Shown one piece after another: positions 39,865 to 49,816 of a stretch of 64,000 bases of DNA. Below the pieces are notes generated by a model. It had not been told where the DNA came from. It ran no database searches and worked only from the letters and a program-made list of their open reading frames with translations. Each line of letters begins with the position of its first letter. Position 1 is the first letter of the stretch. Origin of the DNA: Phycicoccus sp. HDW14. GTDB taxonomy: Bacteria > Actinomycetota > Actinomycetes > Actinomycetales > Dermatophilaceae. Position numbers and translations under genes: made by a program. The stretch spans positions 2,356,001 to 2,420,000 of the forward strand of contig NZ_CP049935.1 in assembly GCF_011383005.1 (NCBI RefSeq), written 5' to 3'.

Positions 39865-40947
39865 TCAGCGGTCGGCGTGACCGCGCTCGAGGCCCGTGAT
39901 CTCGAGGACCTTGCCCGTGATGGTGACGACGAAGGCCGTGTTCCCGATGATCTCGAACGTCGTCGGGCGATCCAGTCCGGACACCACGGGCCGGAACCGG
40001 CCGTGCCCGTCGGCCCGCATGAGCAGCCCGGTGTCCGGGGAGGCCGGGAACCCTTCCTTGCCCTCCTGGCCGGCATAGGGCCAGTCGCCCTGCGCCAGCC
40101 CGTACACGGTGTGCCCGCGGGCCTCGACGTCGACGAGCAGGGGCGCACCGGAGGCCACGCCGGCCACCGGCCCACCCGCACCACGGAGGGCGACGACCCG
40201 GCCCGTGGCGGGGACGTGCGGCACCGGTCCGGCCTGGCCGACGAGAACCCGATGGCCGGTGAGGGCGAGCCCCGTGGGCACGATGTCGGCAGCGAAGTCC
40301 CGGAACACGCTGATGTCACCGTCGAGGGACACCTGGAGGACCCGGTTGTGGTGCGCGTCGGTCACCAGGAAGCCGTGACGGTACGGCTGCATGGCGTAGG
40401 TGAACCCGCCGGGGATGAAGAACCCCGGGTGCTGCGGTGGGTTCGCCTCGCTCCAGGAGTAGATGTCGGCGACCAAGGTCGCCCGAGTCGTCCCGCGACC
40501 CACCCTGTCCAGCCGGTAGATGCCCTCGGCGGCCGGAGCGGCGGAGGACCCGATCAGGTCGGTCCAGAACTCGCTCACCCCGGTGACCAGGACATAGGGG
40601 GTGCGGCCCCGGAAGGCGATGTCGGCGACACCGCCGCCGACCACGCCCGGGATCGCCTTCGGCAGTCCGTCGGCGAACGTGGTCACCCTTCCGCGCCGGG
40701 GGTCGACCCGTCGGATCCGACCCGCGGTGGAGTCGGTGACGTACAGGTCGCCGTCGGGTCCGACGGTGCTGCCGGTGCTGCAGATGTCGTCGGCGCACGG
40801 GGCGTTGACGACCGTTGCGAGCTCGGTGACCTCGATGCGCTGGCGGGGATGCGCCTGCGCCGCAGTCACTCCGGTCAGTGCGACGACGGCGGTCATGGCC
40901 ATGGCGGCCAGCCCCCTCGTGAGGTCGTGACGCTGCTGCTGGACCAT
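39865..40947 (-). CDS. Secreted ScyD/ScyE-family beta-propeller protein
   Basis: A 360-aa exported protein. Signal peptide (MAMTAVVALTGVTAAQA) followed by repeated propeller strands, e.g. STGSTVGPDGDLYVTDSTAG, PYVLVTGVSEFWTD and GFFIPGGFTYAMQPYRHGFL, matching the ScyD/ScyE family. AGGAGA abuts the upstream ATG (40953), so the second ATG (40947), with a 7-nt spacing, is the better start. A 22-bp motif lies 66 bp upstream and recurs before the next gene. Role unknown. Confidence 0.82.
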   Translation of the reverse strand: MVQQQRHDLTRGLAAMAMTAVVALTGVTAAQAHPRQRIEVTELATVVNAPCADDICSTGSTVGPDGDLYVTDSTAGRIRRVDPRRGRVTTFADGLPKAIPGVVGGGVADIAFRGRTPYVLVTGVSEFWTDLIGSSAAPAAEGIYRLDRVGRGTTRATLVADIYSWSEANPPQHPGFFIPGGFTYAMQPYRHGFLVTDAHHNRVLQVSLDGDISVFRDFAADIVPTGLALTGHRVLVGQAGPVPHVPATGRVVALRGAGGPVAGVASGAPLLVDVEARGHTVYGLAQGDWPYAGQEGKEGFPASPDTGLLMRADGHGRFRPVVSGLDRPTTFEIIGNTAFVVTITGKVLEITGLERGHADR

Positions 40948-41012
40948 GACCATCTCCTGATGGGTTGTGGGGTGCCCGACCCTCCACGCTCCGACGAACG
41001 CGCCCTCTCCGG

Positions 41013-41034
41013 CATCCGGCGAACCCCCTCAGAA
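41013..41034 (-). promoter_or_regulatory. 22-bp repeated upstream motif, copy A
   Basis: Minus strand: TTCTGAGGGGG then TTCGCCGGATG. It ends 66 bp before the ScyD-like start codon. Copy B (41398-41419) matches at 20 of 22 positions and sits 67 bp before its own start codon. A further shared CGTGGAGG block follows in both. It is a candidate promoter or activator site. Confidence 0.6.
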
Positions 41035-41079
41035 AGGGAGCCTCGGCCCCTCAGATCGGTCCGGGCGCGCCGGGTCGGC

Positions 41080-41331
41080 TCACCGCTCGGGGATCCATCC
41101 AGGCGCCGGCACGCCGTTCCCGGTGTTGTCGTCGCACCGGACGTACTGGGTCCCGACGCGTTGGAGCGAGCACGTGCCGGTGTGTCCCACCGTGGCGGCC
41201 GCGGGTCCGGGGTCCTGCCGGGCGGCGGCCGGCCCCGGGCCGAGGGTGAGGGCCACGAGAGCGGCCGAGGTGGTCACGGCGAGGCCCCTCATGAGCCGAG
41301 GGGACCGTGGGTCGTGGTGGTGCTGGAACAT
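41080..41331 (-). CDS. Small secreted Cys-containing protein, unknown function
   Basis: An 83-aa exported protein. Basic N-terminus (MFQHHHDPRSPRLMRG), hydrophobic signal segment (LAVTTSAALVALTLG), cleavage near AAA, and a mature part of about 45 residues with two cysteines (TGTCSLQRVGTQYVRCDDN), likely one disulfide. It ends GNGVPAPGWIPER. AGGAGA lies 7 nt before the ATG at 41331. The frame is open upstream into the LAL regulator, but the ribosome site and signal peptide mark a separate gene. No family recognised. Confidence 0.7.
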   Translation of the reverse strand: MFQHHHDPRSPRLMRGLAVTTSAALVALTLGPGPAAARQDPGPAAATVGHTGTCSLQRVGTQYVRCDDNTGNGVPAPGWIPER

Positions 41332-41397
41332 GGTGGTCTCCTGCGGGCCGAGGTGTCTTCCGACTCCTCCACGGTCCTGTGGGTCCCACCCCACCCA

Positions 41398-41419
41398 CAT
41401 CCGGGGACCCCCCTCAGAA
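41398..41419 (-). promoter_or_regulatory. 22-bp repeated upstream motif, copy B
   Basis: Minus strand: TTCTGAGGGGGG then TCCCCGGATG. It ends 67 bp before the small secreted protein's start. It also contains the corrected stop codon of the LAL regulator (the TGA at 41416-41414). It pairs with copy A at 41013-41034. Confidence 0.6.
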
Positions 41420-44383
41420 CCCGCTGCCGTCCCCCGCAGATCCGCCCCCGCGCTCCTGCCCCGGCGTGCCCGCTCGGCCAGCTCGATGCGGTTCGCGACG
41501 CCGGTCTTCCGCAGGATGGTGGAGACGTGGCTGCTGACGGTCTTGTCGCTGATGAACAGGCGCGCGGCGATCTGTGTGTACGTCAGGCCGGCCAGCAGGC
41601 CGTCGAGGACCTCCGTCTCCCGCCGGGTGAGCGGCGGGCTGGCGGGCAGGACCACCGACCGCCCGGACGACGTGGGCGCGGCGGTGTCTCGCGGCAGGAG
41701 GGCGATGTGGGCCTGAGCGGCCAGGCTGTCGATGCGGTCCACGAGCGGTGCGGCGCCGAGGTCCGTCGCGACGGCGTGCGCCTCGGAGAGAGCCGCTGCC
41801 GCTCGGGTCCTGTCGTGCCCGCGGGTGAGCAGGTGGCGCGCGAGGCTGTAGCGGGCGCGGGCGTGGTCGTACCTCAGGCCGGCCGCCTCGGTGGCGGTGC
41901 AGGCCGCCTCCCAGAGCTCGTCCAGTGCGGCGCCGACGCCGGTGCACTCAGCCCGCTGGGCGGCGTGGAGCGCTGCGAAGGCGGGATGGACGACGTCGAG
42001 CCGGTTCACCGGGGCGAACGGCGGCGGGTCGTCACCGCGGGTGGCCTCGATGACGTCGAGGAGGCGGACTGCTTTCTGTCGCTCGGGACTGTCCGCAGGA
42101 CGGTCGGCCAGCTGGGCGGCGGCCTGGGACGCGTGCACGAGCCACTCGTCGGCGTCCACCCGGCTGATGCGCACGACCTCGGCCATGTGCTGGGCGATCG
42201 TTTCCAGAGCGCCCATCGGGTCGTCCACCGCGAGGTCGACCTGGATCTGGGTGGGGATCAGGGGGTTGCCGACCGGAGGCACGTTGGGCGTCAGCTCCTC
42301 GGCACGACGCAGGTGCATGAAGGCCGCTGCACGTCTGCCCTCGAGGGCGCACAACAGGGCTGCGGCGCAGCGTGACTGTGCCGCGCAGTTGTCGCTGCGG
42401 GCGAACGTCAGCGTCTGCCGGACCATCGGCCGGGCCTCGTCCCAGCGGCCGAGCGCGAGGTTCCATCGGGTGGTGATGCTCCCGGCGAAGGCGGCGTCGT
42501 CGAAGGCCCCGGCGTCGCGCAGGGTCAGATAGGCGGAGGCCGCCATGTCGGCGGCCTCCACATAGCGTCCCGCAGCCTCGAGGCTGTTGCCGAGGAAGAG
42601 CGCGGACCAGCCGAAGAGCTGGATGTCGTCCACCTCCGACCCCACGGCGAACGCCCGTTGCGCATCCCGGACGCCGAGGTCGCTGCCCCACCGGCTCTGC
42701 GCCCTCGCGCCGTAGGCCCAGACGAGGGCTGGTGCGGTGCCGACCTGCTCCGCGAGCCGCACTGCGCTCTCGGCGTGTGCGGCGGCCCGGTCGCTGCCGA
42801 CGAAGGTCTCGGCGAAGGCGAGCTGCGCGAAGGCGCGCGCTCGCTCCTCGCTGTGGGGCAGGGCTTCCGTGAGCGCGAGCACCTGTTGGGGCTCGCTCGT
42901 CGTGAGGTGCTGCGCCTCGCCCATTCGGCTGCGCACGAGGTGCAGCGCGAGCAGGAGCCGGGACTCCGGCAGGGGACCACCCCCGAGGTCTCCACCCGGG
43001 ACAGGGCGTTCTCATAGTGCTCGAGGGCGTTGCGGTCATCGCCTGCGTCCTCGCAGGCCCGTCCCGCACGAGTCAGCAGACCGATGTCATCGACCGTCGC
43101 CTCCACCTGGGGGGACACCCTGTCCAGGACGGACACCGCGGTCGACAGGTGGCTCGCCTCCTCCTCCCGGGCCCGGATTGCTGCGGCCTCGTCGGCCGCC
43201 CGCAGCGACCAGGTGAACGCCAGGTCACTGTCCCCGGCCTCCATGTAGTGCAGCGCGAGGAAGTTGGCCCGGTCCCGCTCGTCGACACCGACCGCCGCCT
43301 GCCACCGCTCGGCCAGGTCGCTGTGCAGGTCGGCCCGCTCCTGGTCGCGGATGCCACCTGCGATGGTCTCGGCCAGCAGCGGATGTCGGAACCAGATCGC
43401 CCCGCTCTCGGTCTCGACCGTGATCCCCTGTGCCGCAGCCGCGTTCAACGCGGTGGTGGCGACCTCAGGTGGCACCCCGTGACGGGCCGCGAGGTCCCTG
43501 AGCACCGGGTAGGCCACCGGTGCGCCGGCCACCGCGAGGAGCTGGGTGACCCGACGACCGGACGGTGACAGACGGTGCCAGGACGCCGACAGGGCATCGG
43601 CCAGCCGACCGGCCTCGGGATGGCCGTCGTGGCCCGCTGACCGGGCCTCCCCGATGAGGAGGTCGGCCAGGTAGGGGTTCCCGCCGGAGCGGCGCAGGAC
43701 GTCCTCGGCCCGGACCCCGGCCGCCTCCTGGCCGCCTCGGGCCAGGACCATCTCCTCCATCGTCCACGCGTCCATCCGCTCCAGCCGGAGGCGCGACACC
43801 GACGGCATCCGGAGGGCGTCGGCCAGCCAGCCGTGCAGGCGGTGGCCGTCGTCGAGGTCGGTGTCGCGGTACGTGCACAGGACGGCCAGCCGCTGGCCGG
43901 TGGTGAACCCCGCGACGAGGTAGGCCAGGACGTCCAACGAGCTCGGGTCGGACCACTGCAGGTCGTCGACCACCAGGACCGTCGGCCCGTCGGTCTGGAT
44001 GGCGTCGACCGCGGATCCGATCTGGAGCAGGGCGAGCCCACCGGAGCGGTCGTGCAGTGCGGGGACGAGGTCGTCCGGGCTGCCCTGCGGCGCGAGCCGG
44101 TCGCGGGCCGCGCTGTCGGTGCTGCGCAGCCACTGCGTGAAGGCCTGTGTGAACGGGACGTAGCTGGTGACGTCCGCGCCGAACCGGAGGCACTGCCCGA
44201 ACAGGACGTGCAGCCCCCTCTCCCCGCGCCGGCGGCGGCCTCGCGCACGAGGCTGGTCTTGCCGATGCCGGCCTCCCCGTGCAGGAGGAGCAGCCCCGGC
44301 TCGCCGGAGGTCGCGCGCTCGATCACCGCCCGCAGAGCCTCGCGTTCGGACTCGCGACCAACCAGGACCGGTCGGGCTTCCAT
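41414..44383 (-). CDS. LuxR-family regulator of the LAL type (AAA ATPase + HTH), three frame breaks
   Basis: About 990 residues when joined. N-terminal ATPase: VLVGRESEREAL, Walker A LLLHGEAGIGKTSLVRE, Walker B TVLVVDDLQWSDPSS, and the GGNPYLADLL sensor region. A long TPR-like helical middle follows, then a C-terminal LuxR HTH (LTRRETEVLDGLLAGLTYTQ, RLFISDKTVSSHVSTILRKT). Frames change near 44235, 42980 and 41430; each is repaired by one G in a G5 run, giving GRGGLHVLFG, SGGGPLPESR and DLRGDGSGF-stop. Such ATP-switched activators act when an inducer binds. The twin 22-bp motifs just downstream are candidate targets. The ATG at 44383 is the start. Confidence 0.8.
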
Positions 44384-44390
44384 CGGCCGA

Positions 44391-44880
44391 TCATCCGCCA
44401 CCCACCCCGTCCACGTCATGTGGGATCGGAGGTCCGCGATGCTGCGGGACCGAATGAGTGCACGCCTCGTGGCCCGCGTGCGGTGTCGGGTCCCGGGTCC
44501 AGGACCTCGGCAGGCCGCGGGCGAGGGTCCGGTGGATCGTGTCGATCGTGTCCGTCGGGAGGTCTCCCGGTGTCCGCAGCAGCGCCCGCAGCTTCCTCGG
44601 CCACAGCACCCGGACGCCGCGGATGCCGAAGTCGCCACCCAGCAGCGGCCAGTCGGCATCGACGAAGCAGAGCACCCCGTGCACCGGGAGGTCGGCATCC
44701 AGCAGCCCGCGGACGACGTCGACCTGCGTGAGCACGCCGTCGACGAGGCGCGTGCCGTCGCGCGAGCCGATGCGCAGCTGCTCCACCCGCGGCGCGAACA
44801 GGCCGCCCTCGACGCGGAGGTGCGGACGGCCGCGGTACCGCTGTTCCTCGCGGCGCGCCCGGCGCCGCTCGTGCTCCCGG
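44391..44880 (-). pseudogene. C-terminal remnant of a NERD-domain protein
   Basis: The translated stretch contains YRGRPHLRVEGGLFAPRVEQ, LVDGVLTQVDVVRGLL, VHGVLCFVDADWPLLGGDFG and VRVLWPRKLRALL, which is the C-terminal half of a NERD (nuclease-related) protein. The N-terminal half with the catalytic Asp that normally precedes the K-RY-RGRP segment is missing, and there is no start codon near the first homologous residue. The tail abuts the LAL regulator start (8 bp). It is a decayed fragment. Confidence 0.65.
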
Positions 44881-45052
44881 CGTGCCGAGGCACCGGCCGT
44901 GGCGACCTCGCCAGCCGCGCCGACGAGCGCCCCGCGCTGCCTCAACCCCTCCCCCTGACGCGCCTGCGGGCCCCGCGGCCGTGCTCGGGGAGGCTCGACC
45001 GTGCGGTGACCCGGTGGAGCCTCCCGCCGACGGGCGCTGCGATGATCGGCCG

Positions 45053-45505
45053 ATGGACCCGCAGCGCGAGCCCGCCGACCCCGTCGGCGAGCGTCGACGT
45101 CAGGCACGGGAGAACGCCGAGTACCACCACGCGGCCGCAGCGCGGGCGGCGGAGGCCGAGGCGCGGCGGACGGCATCGATGGTGGCCGCCTTCGCCGAGG
45201 CGATGCGGTCTGCGGGGGTCGAACCCACGCGGCTGCGGGCCCGCCCCTACAGCGGCGGAGGGAGGCTGCGCACCGACGTCGTCGGCTGGTACGTCCGACG
45301 TGACCATCGCGCGGGCGTCGGCACGGACGGTCGGTGGTACGTCCTCGTCGTGGCGCCCAGCCTGCGCGGACGGCTGGCCGGCGTCCACGTCGAGCCCGGC
45401 GACGCACCGCTCCAGGTCGGAGCCGGGGGTCGGGACGGCGACTCGGTGGCCCTGAAGGTCCTGCTCCGGCTGCGGCTGGAGGCCGGGGCGGGCTTCCCCT
45501 CCTGA
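45053..45505 (+). CDS. Hypothetical protein, 150 aa
   Basis: Starts MDPQREPADPVGERRRQARE. It has an N-terminal charged helix rich in Ala/Glu/Arg (about residues 10-55) and a C-terminal alpha/beta part (GWYVRRDHRAGVGTDGRWYV, LVVAPSLRGRLAGVHVEPGD). No membrane segment or signal. I do not recognise the family. The strong hairpin that follows supports it as a real transcription unit. Confidence 0.6.
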   Translation: MDPQREPADPVGERRRQARENAEYHHAAAARAAEAEARRTASMVAAFAEAMRSAGVEPTRLRARPYSGGGRLRTDVVGWYVRRDHRAGVGTDGRWYVLVVAPSLRGRLAGVHVEPGDAPLQVGAGGRDGDSVALKVLLRLRLEAGAGFPS

Positions 45506-45547
45506 GGACCGGCACCGCCGCCGAGGGTTCGCGAGCCGGTCCTGCGT

Positions 45548-45575
45548 CCGCGAGCCGCCTCGGCGCGGCTCGCGG
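45548..45575 (+). terminator. Hairpin after the 150-aa hypothetical gene
   Basis: CCGCGAGCCG (45548-45557) and CGGCTCGCGG (45566-45575) form a perfect 10-bp stem with an 8-nt loop. It lies 43 bp past the stop and before the Arr-fusion gene. Confidence 0.6.
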
Positions 45576-45628
45576 GCACCGTGTCGGCTCCCGAGCCGGA
45601 CGGGGCCGGGGATGCCAGACTCGGGCGG

Positions 45629-46567
45629 ATGGCTGACGTCGAGCTGACCCCGGACGACCTGCGGGCCGTCGCCGGCTACGCGCTGGCCTGTGCCGAGCCG
45701 GCGCTCGTCATCTTCGCTCAAGAGCACCCCGACGACCCGCGCCCGGCCCGGGCCCTGGTGGCGGCACGGGCGTTCGCCGAGGGCGCCCCCCGCTCGAACC
45801 TCCAGCGGCGCACCGCGACCGACGCCCACCGCGCCGGACGGGAGGCCGCGACCGAGGCCGCCGGGCACGCGGCGACGGCGGCCGGTGACGCCGCCGCAGC
45901 GGCCTACCTGCACCCGCTGGCGAACGCCACGCAGCTGCGGCACGTCCTCGGCGCCGCCGCGCACGCGGCCCGGGCGGCCGAGCTGGCCCGGGGCGACGAC
46001 CCCGTCGTCGCCGAGTACGTCGTGACGGCCGCCGCGCAGCGGGCCACGCCGGCCGTCCTCGACGTGCTGGCGCGCTATCCGCGTGCAGCGCAGGGACGTA
46101 CCCGGGTCGCGGTCCTCATGCACCGCCTCGACCAGCTGCTGCGCGACCCTCCCCCGACCCCCCGCGTCGTCGACGACCCCGGCCCGTTCTTCCACGGCAC
46201 CCGCGCCGACGTGCGGCCGGGAGACCTGCTCACCCCGGGTCGGCGCTCGAACTACGGCTCGGGCCGTCCCCTCAAGCACATCTACCTCACGGCCTCGGCG
46301 AACGGCGCTCCCCTGGCCGCCGAGCTCGCCCGCGGCGACGGACCGCCGCGGGTCTACCGGGTCGAACCGCTCGGCCCGATCGAGGACGACCCGAACGTCA
46401 CCGACAAACGGTTCCCCGGCAACCCGACCCGCTCGTACCGGACGACCGAGCCGCTGCGCGTGGTCGAGGAGGTGCTCGGCTGGGAGCCCCCGGACGCCGC
46501 GCTCGTGCAGCGGATCCGCGACTCCTCCGGCGAGCTCGCCGCGCTGGGCATCGAGGCGATGGACTGA
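45629..46567 (+). CDS. Imm5-like domain fused to rifampin ADP-ribosyltransferase (Arr)
   Basis: A 312-aa two-domain protein. Residues 1-160 (LTPDDLRAVAGYALACAEPA, AARAFAEGAPRSNLQRRTAT, ATQLRHVLGAAAHAARAAEL) are an alpha-helical domain of the putative-immunity (Imm5-like) type. Residues 178-312 are a complete Arr: GPFFHGTRADVRPGDLLTPG, HIYLTASANGAPLAAELA, and EDDPNVTDKRFPGNPTRSYR. These include the His, Tyr and Asp of the NAD-binding active site. Arr inactivates rifampicin by ADP-ribosylation. The fusion is on one uninterrupted frame from the ATG at 45629. Whether the N-domain is a true immunity domain is inference. Confidence 0.82.
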   Translation: MADVELTPDDLRAVAGYALACAEPALVIFAQEHPDDPRPARALVAARAFAEGAPRSNLQRRTATDAHRAGREAATEAAGHAATAAGDAAAAAYLHPLANATQLRHVLGAAAHAARAAELARGDDPVVAEYVVTAAAQRATPAVLDVLARYPRAAQGRTRVAVLMHRLDQLLRDPPPTPRVVDDPGPFFHGTRADVRPGDLLTPGRRSNYGSGRPLKHIYLTASANGAPLAAELARGDGPPRVYRVEPLGPIEDDPNVTDKRFPGNPTRSYRTTEPLRVVEEVLGWEPPDAALVQRIRDSSGELAALGIEAMD

Positions 46568-46595
46568 GCCCGCCGGCCGCCAACGTCGCGCCCCT

Positions 46596-47384
46596 CTACG
46601 GCACCTCGACCGAGATGTTCGCCCGCTCGGTACCGGGGGTCGGAGACATCGACGCCCAGAAGTCGGTGCGCCGCATCCACGCCGGGAACCCGAAGGACAG
46701 GTCGCGGGCGGGGATCTCCGGCAGCTCGGCCGGCGTGAAGTCGCTGCCGTACGGCACGAGGGGCCTCGTCACGTCGGGCTTCTGCACCTGCGGGTGGAGG
46801 AACTGCAGCGCCACGTTCCAGTTGTCGAGCAGGTCCTGGCGGGTGATCGGCCCGCTCGGCTTGTCGGCGGTCGGGTGCAGGGCCTTGTGGAACAGCAGGC
46901 CCGCGCTCGCCGCGGCCCCGGCCGGCGTCGCGGTGAAGGCCGTCCAGGCGTTGAAGGCCGGGGTGCCGAAGGTGACGACCGTCTCCACCTTGCCCGGCGC
47001 GAGCGCCGCGAGGAGCCACGCGTCCCGGTAGGCCTGGATGGCGGGGTCGAGCAGGTGCGGCAGGGCCATGGACTGGTTGTAGATGCCGTAGAGGAAGGCG
47101 TTGACCATCAGGTAGCGCCGCGGGTAGCCGAGCTTCTCGACGAAGCCCTGCACCCGGCGGCCGGCCTGGCCCGACAGGCAGCGACGGGTCACCGCCTCGG
47201 TCTGGGCCGGGTCCTGCCCGATGACGAGCAGCCGGGCCGTGCCGTCCGCGCGGCCGCGGTAGAACACCGGCCCCCAGAGTGACCGGAAGCCGTCGGCGCC
47301 GCGGAAGACCGTGTCGTCCGGGTAGTTCCGACAGAGGGTGCGGAACGTGCCGGTCGGGCCGGTGTCGAACGGGTCGGTGGTCAT
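46596..47384 (-). CDS. Uracil-DNA glycosylase superfamily protein
   Basis: A 262-aa protein of the UDG fold: LLVIGQDPAQTEAVTRRCLS corresponds to the water-activating motif (GQDPY in family 1, here GQDPA), with YLMVNAFLYGIYNQSM and VTFGTPAFNAW following. The C-terminal part carries FHKALHPTADKPSGP, the likely DNA-intercalation region. The ATG at 47384 begins just before the domain. Base excision or a metabolic role are both possible; Ala at the motif end makes classical Ung activity unlikely. Confidence 0.75.
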   Translation of the reverse strand: MTTDPFDTGPTGTFRTLCRNYPDDTVFRGADGFRSLWGPVFYRGRADGTARLLVIGQDPAQTEAVTRRCLSGQAGRRVQGFVEKLGYPRRYLMVNAFLYGIYNQSMALPHLLDPAIQAYRDAWLLAALAPGKVETVVTFGTPAFNAWTAFTATPAGAAASAGLLFHKALHPTADKPSGPITRQDLLDNWNVALQFLHPQVQKPDVTRPLVPYGSDFTPAELPEIPARDLSFGFPAWMRRTDFWASMSPTPGTERANISVEVP

Positions 47385-47496
47385 CGCGGGTCCGTCCTCG
47401 GGGAGTACCTCCAGTGCATCTCCCAAGAGGGCGCGGGTGCGAGGGTGATACCTCCCGCCCGCGACGACCGGCCCCGTCCGCCACCGACGCGACGCC

Positions 47497-49814
47497 TCAG
47501 GGGCAGATCTTGCCCATCGTGCCGCAGGTGTCGATCGGCCAGGTGAGGCTCCAGGTGAAGGGTGCCGACTCGACGACGGTGCCCGGCGCCACGGGGTCCC
47601 AGGCCCGGAAGACGACGCCGTGGTTGCTGCGCCGCAGGGCCTCCGACGCCCGGGTCGAGCTGACCTGCAGGCTCGTCGCGTTGCAGGGCACCGTGTCCGG
47701 GCCGCTCGTGTAGGCGGTCGTGTAGCGGACCGAGCACACCCCGCTGAAGCCCGCCCACGACGCCGGCGGCGCGAGGGTCAGCGTCGTCGTCCGCTCGTAG
47801 TCGAACTCGTCGTCGGCCCCCTCGGAGACCTGCCCGGTGACGATCGTCGCGCCGCTGGCCGGCAGGGCCAGGCCGGGCGTCGGGCTCACCGAGGCCGAGG
47901 CGGTGCCGGCCGGACCGGTGCCGACGGCGTTGGTCGCGGTGACCGAGACGCTGACCGACCCGCACGACGCCGCTCCCGAGTCGCAGGGCACGGTGACGCT
48001 GGCCGAGCGGGTCGACCCGCTCCAGGAGTCCGACCCGTGCGCGCCGTTGGCGGCGACGGCGTAGCGGGTGACGGCGCTGCCGTTGTCGGCGGCGGCGTTC
48101 CAGGAGACCGCGAACGTGGCCGAGGTGCGGCTGCGGGCGGTCTCGCTGAGGGCGACGCCCCCGGAGCCGCGGGGGCTCCCGCGGGCGTGACCGCGGCGGG
48201 CGCCGAGACGGCGGTCCGGCCACCGGCGAAGCTGCCGCGCACCGTGATCTGCACGGTGGAGCCGGTCGCCAGGCCGGTGAGCGTGGTCGAGGTCGTCGAG
48301 CCGGACACCGTCGTGACGACCGCGCCGCCGACGAGGACGTCGTAGGAGGTGGCGTCCGGGCCGGGCTGGGTCCAGGTGACCGAGGCCGAGCCGGAGCCCG
48401 TGGCCCGGGCCTCGGTGATGACCGGGGCCCTGGGCGCGGGGGTCGGCGCGGACGGCGGGTCCTCGGAGCCGCTCCCGCTGCTCGACGGTGTCGTCGTGCG
48501 GGTGCTCGTGTGGGTGGGCCGCGGGCCGCCGGGGGTGCTGGTCGGCAGGCCGCCGCTCCCCGGGTCGTAGCGCGGCGGGTCCTTGTGCGGCCGGTTGCGG
48601 TCGCCCTCGCGGTCCTTGCGGGCCTTCTCCTGCGCTGCCTTGTCCTCCTTCGCCGGGTCGCGGTCGACGTCGGCGGGCTTGATCGTCTCGTCGAAGCGGA
48701 CGAAGGAGGTGGTCGTGCCGTCGGCCGAGACCCGCACGCCCTTGGTCGACCCCGGGACGTTGACGAGGAGCGTGCCGTCGTCGACGACCAGCTCGGGAGC
48801 GCCCTTCCCGGTGAGGATGTCCGGGCCGGCCTTGGAGCCGTCGCCGCCGAGGCGGATGACGCGGCCGGCCGTGGGGCAGGGGACGTAGACGACCCCGTGC
48901 AGCTCGACGGGCGCTCCCGGGCTCGGGCAGCCGAGCGCGCCGGTCTGCACCTCGGAGACCCGGGATCCGTCCCGCACGAGGACGACGACGTCGCGGCCCG
49001 GCACCGACACGGGCACCAGCGTGCTGGACGAGGACTGCGCCGGCGCGATGACACCACGCATCTGCGGGGCGGCACTGACGAGGTCGTGGCCGGTGCCCAC
49101 CTGGACGATCGCGCCGGTGCCCGGGCCGACGGCGGTGACCCCGCGCTCGTGCGCGACGAGCCGGACCGTCGTGCCGATGCGGGCCAGCGCGTGCGTCTCC
49201 TCGGACGTGAAGGTCAGCGACGCGTCGGACCACGTGAGCCGGGTCAGGGCGTCGTCGCCGGACGCGACCCAGAGCGACCCCTTGCCGTCGATCGTGGCGT
49301 CCCGCAGGCCCTTCGGCGCGAGCCACACGCGGCCACGGGTGGCGAGCGTGACGGGGTCGATGCTCGCGACGAGCCCGACGCCGCGGTCGACGAGGAAGGC
49401 CCGGCCGTGGTCGAGGAGGACGGTGACCGCCTCCCCCGGCGTCGCGTCGCGGCGGCCGCTGGCCAGCAGCGTCGCGAGGTCGATGGAGGTGAGCGCACCG
49501 GTGGCGCGGTTGGCGACGACGAGCCGGCCGCGGTCCTGGGAGAGCACGAGCTGCTGGCCGGGGAGGCCGACGAGGGCGGCGGACTGGGGCTCGAGGGTGG
49601 CCGGGTTGATCTCGACGACCTGGCCCGTCGGCGAGTCGGCGAGCCACGTGACGCCGTCGGTGACCTCGACGGCCGTGCGGGCCACCCCGGTGCCGACGAG
49701 CGAGCCGGCGACGACCGCCGCGGCGACGAGCGCGACGCCGATCTCCGCCGAGCCGCGGTCGCCCGTGCGGCGGCGCAGCATCGGCGGCAGCAGTCGCTGG
49801 GGCAGCAGGCGCAT
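47497..49814 (-). CDS. Membrane-anchored propeller/FN3 protein of the T7SS-like locus, one frame break
   Basis: About 770 residues after repair. One membrane anchor (SAEIGVALVAAAVVAGSLVG, about residues 21-45), an extracytoplasmic YVTN-like beta-propeller (TWLADSPTGQVVEINPATLE, GSLWVASGDDALTRL...), a charged then Pro/Thr/Ser-rich linker, and two FN3 domains (PVITEARATGSGSASVTWTQ; RTSATFAVSWNAAADNGSAV). It ends IDTCGTMGKICP. A missing C in the run at about 48160 joins the FN3 frames (TPAGAPRGSGGVALSE). The ATG at 49814 follows GGAGGGA. Last gene of the locus; it probably projects into or through the wall. Confidence 0.78.
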
Positions 49815-49816
49815 CG

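Noticed and set aside
41332..41413. Fusion of the LAL regulator to the small secreted protein, which share one open frame
   Set aside because: A ribosome site, ATG and signal peptide mark a separate gene, and one added G gives a stop right after the HTH domain.
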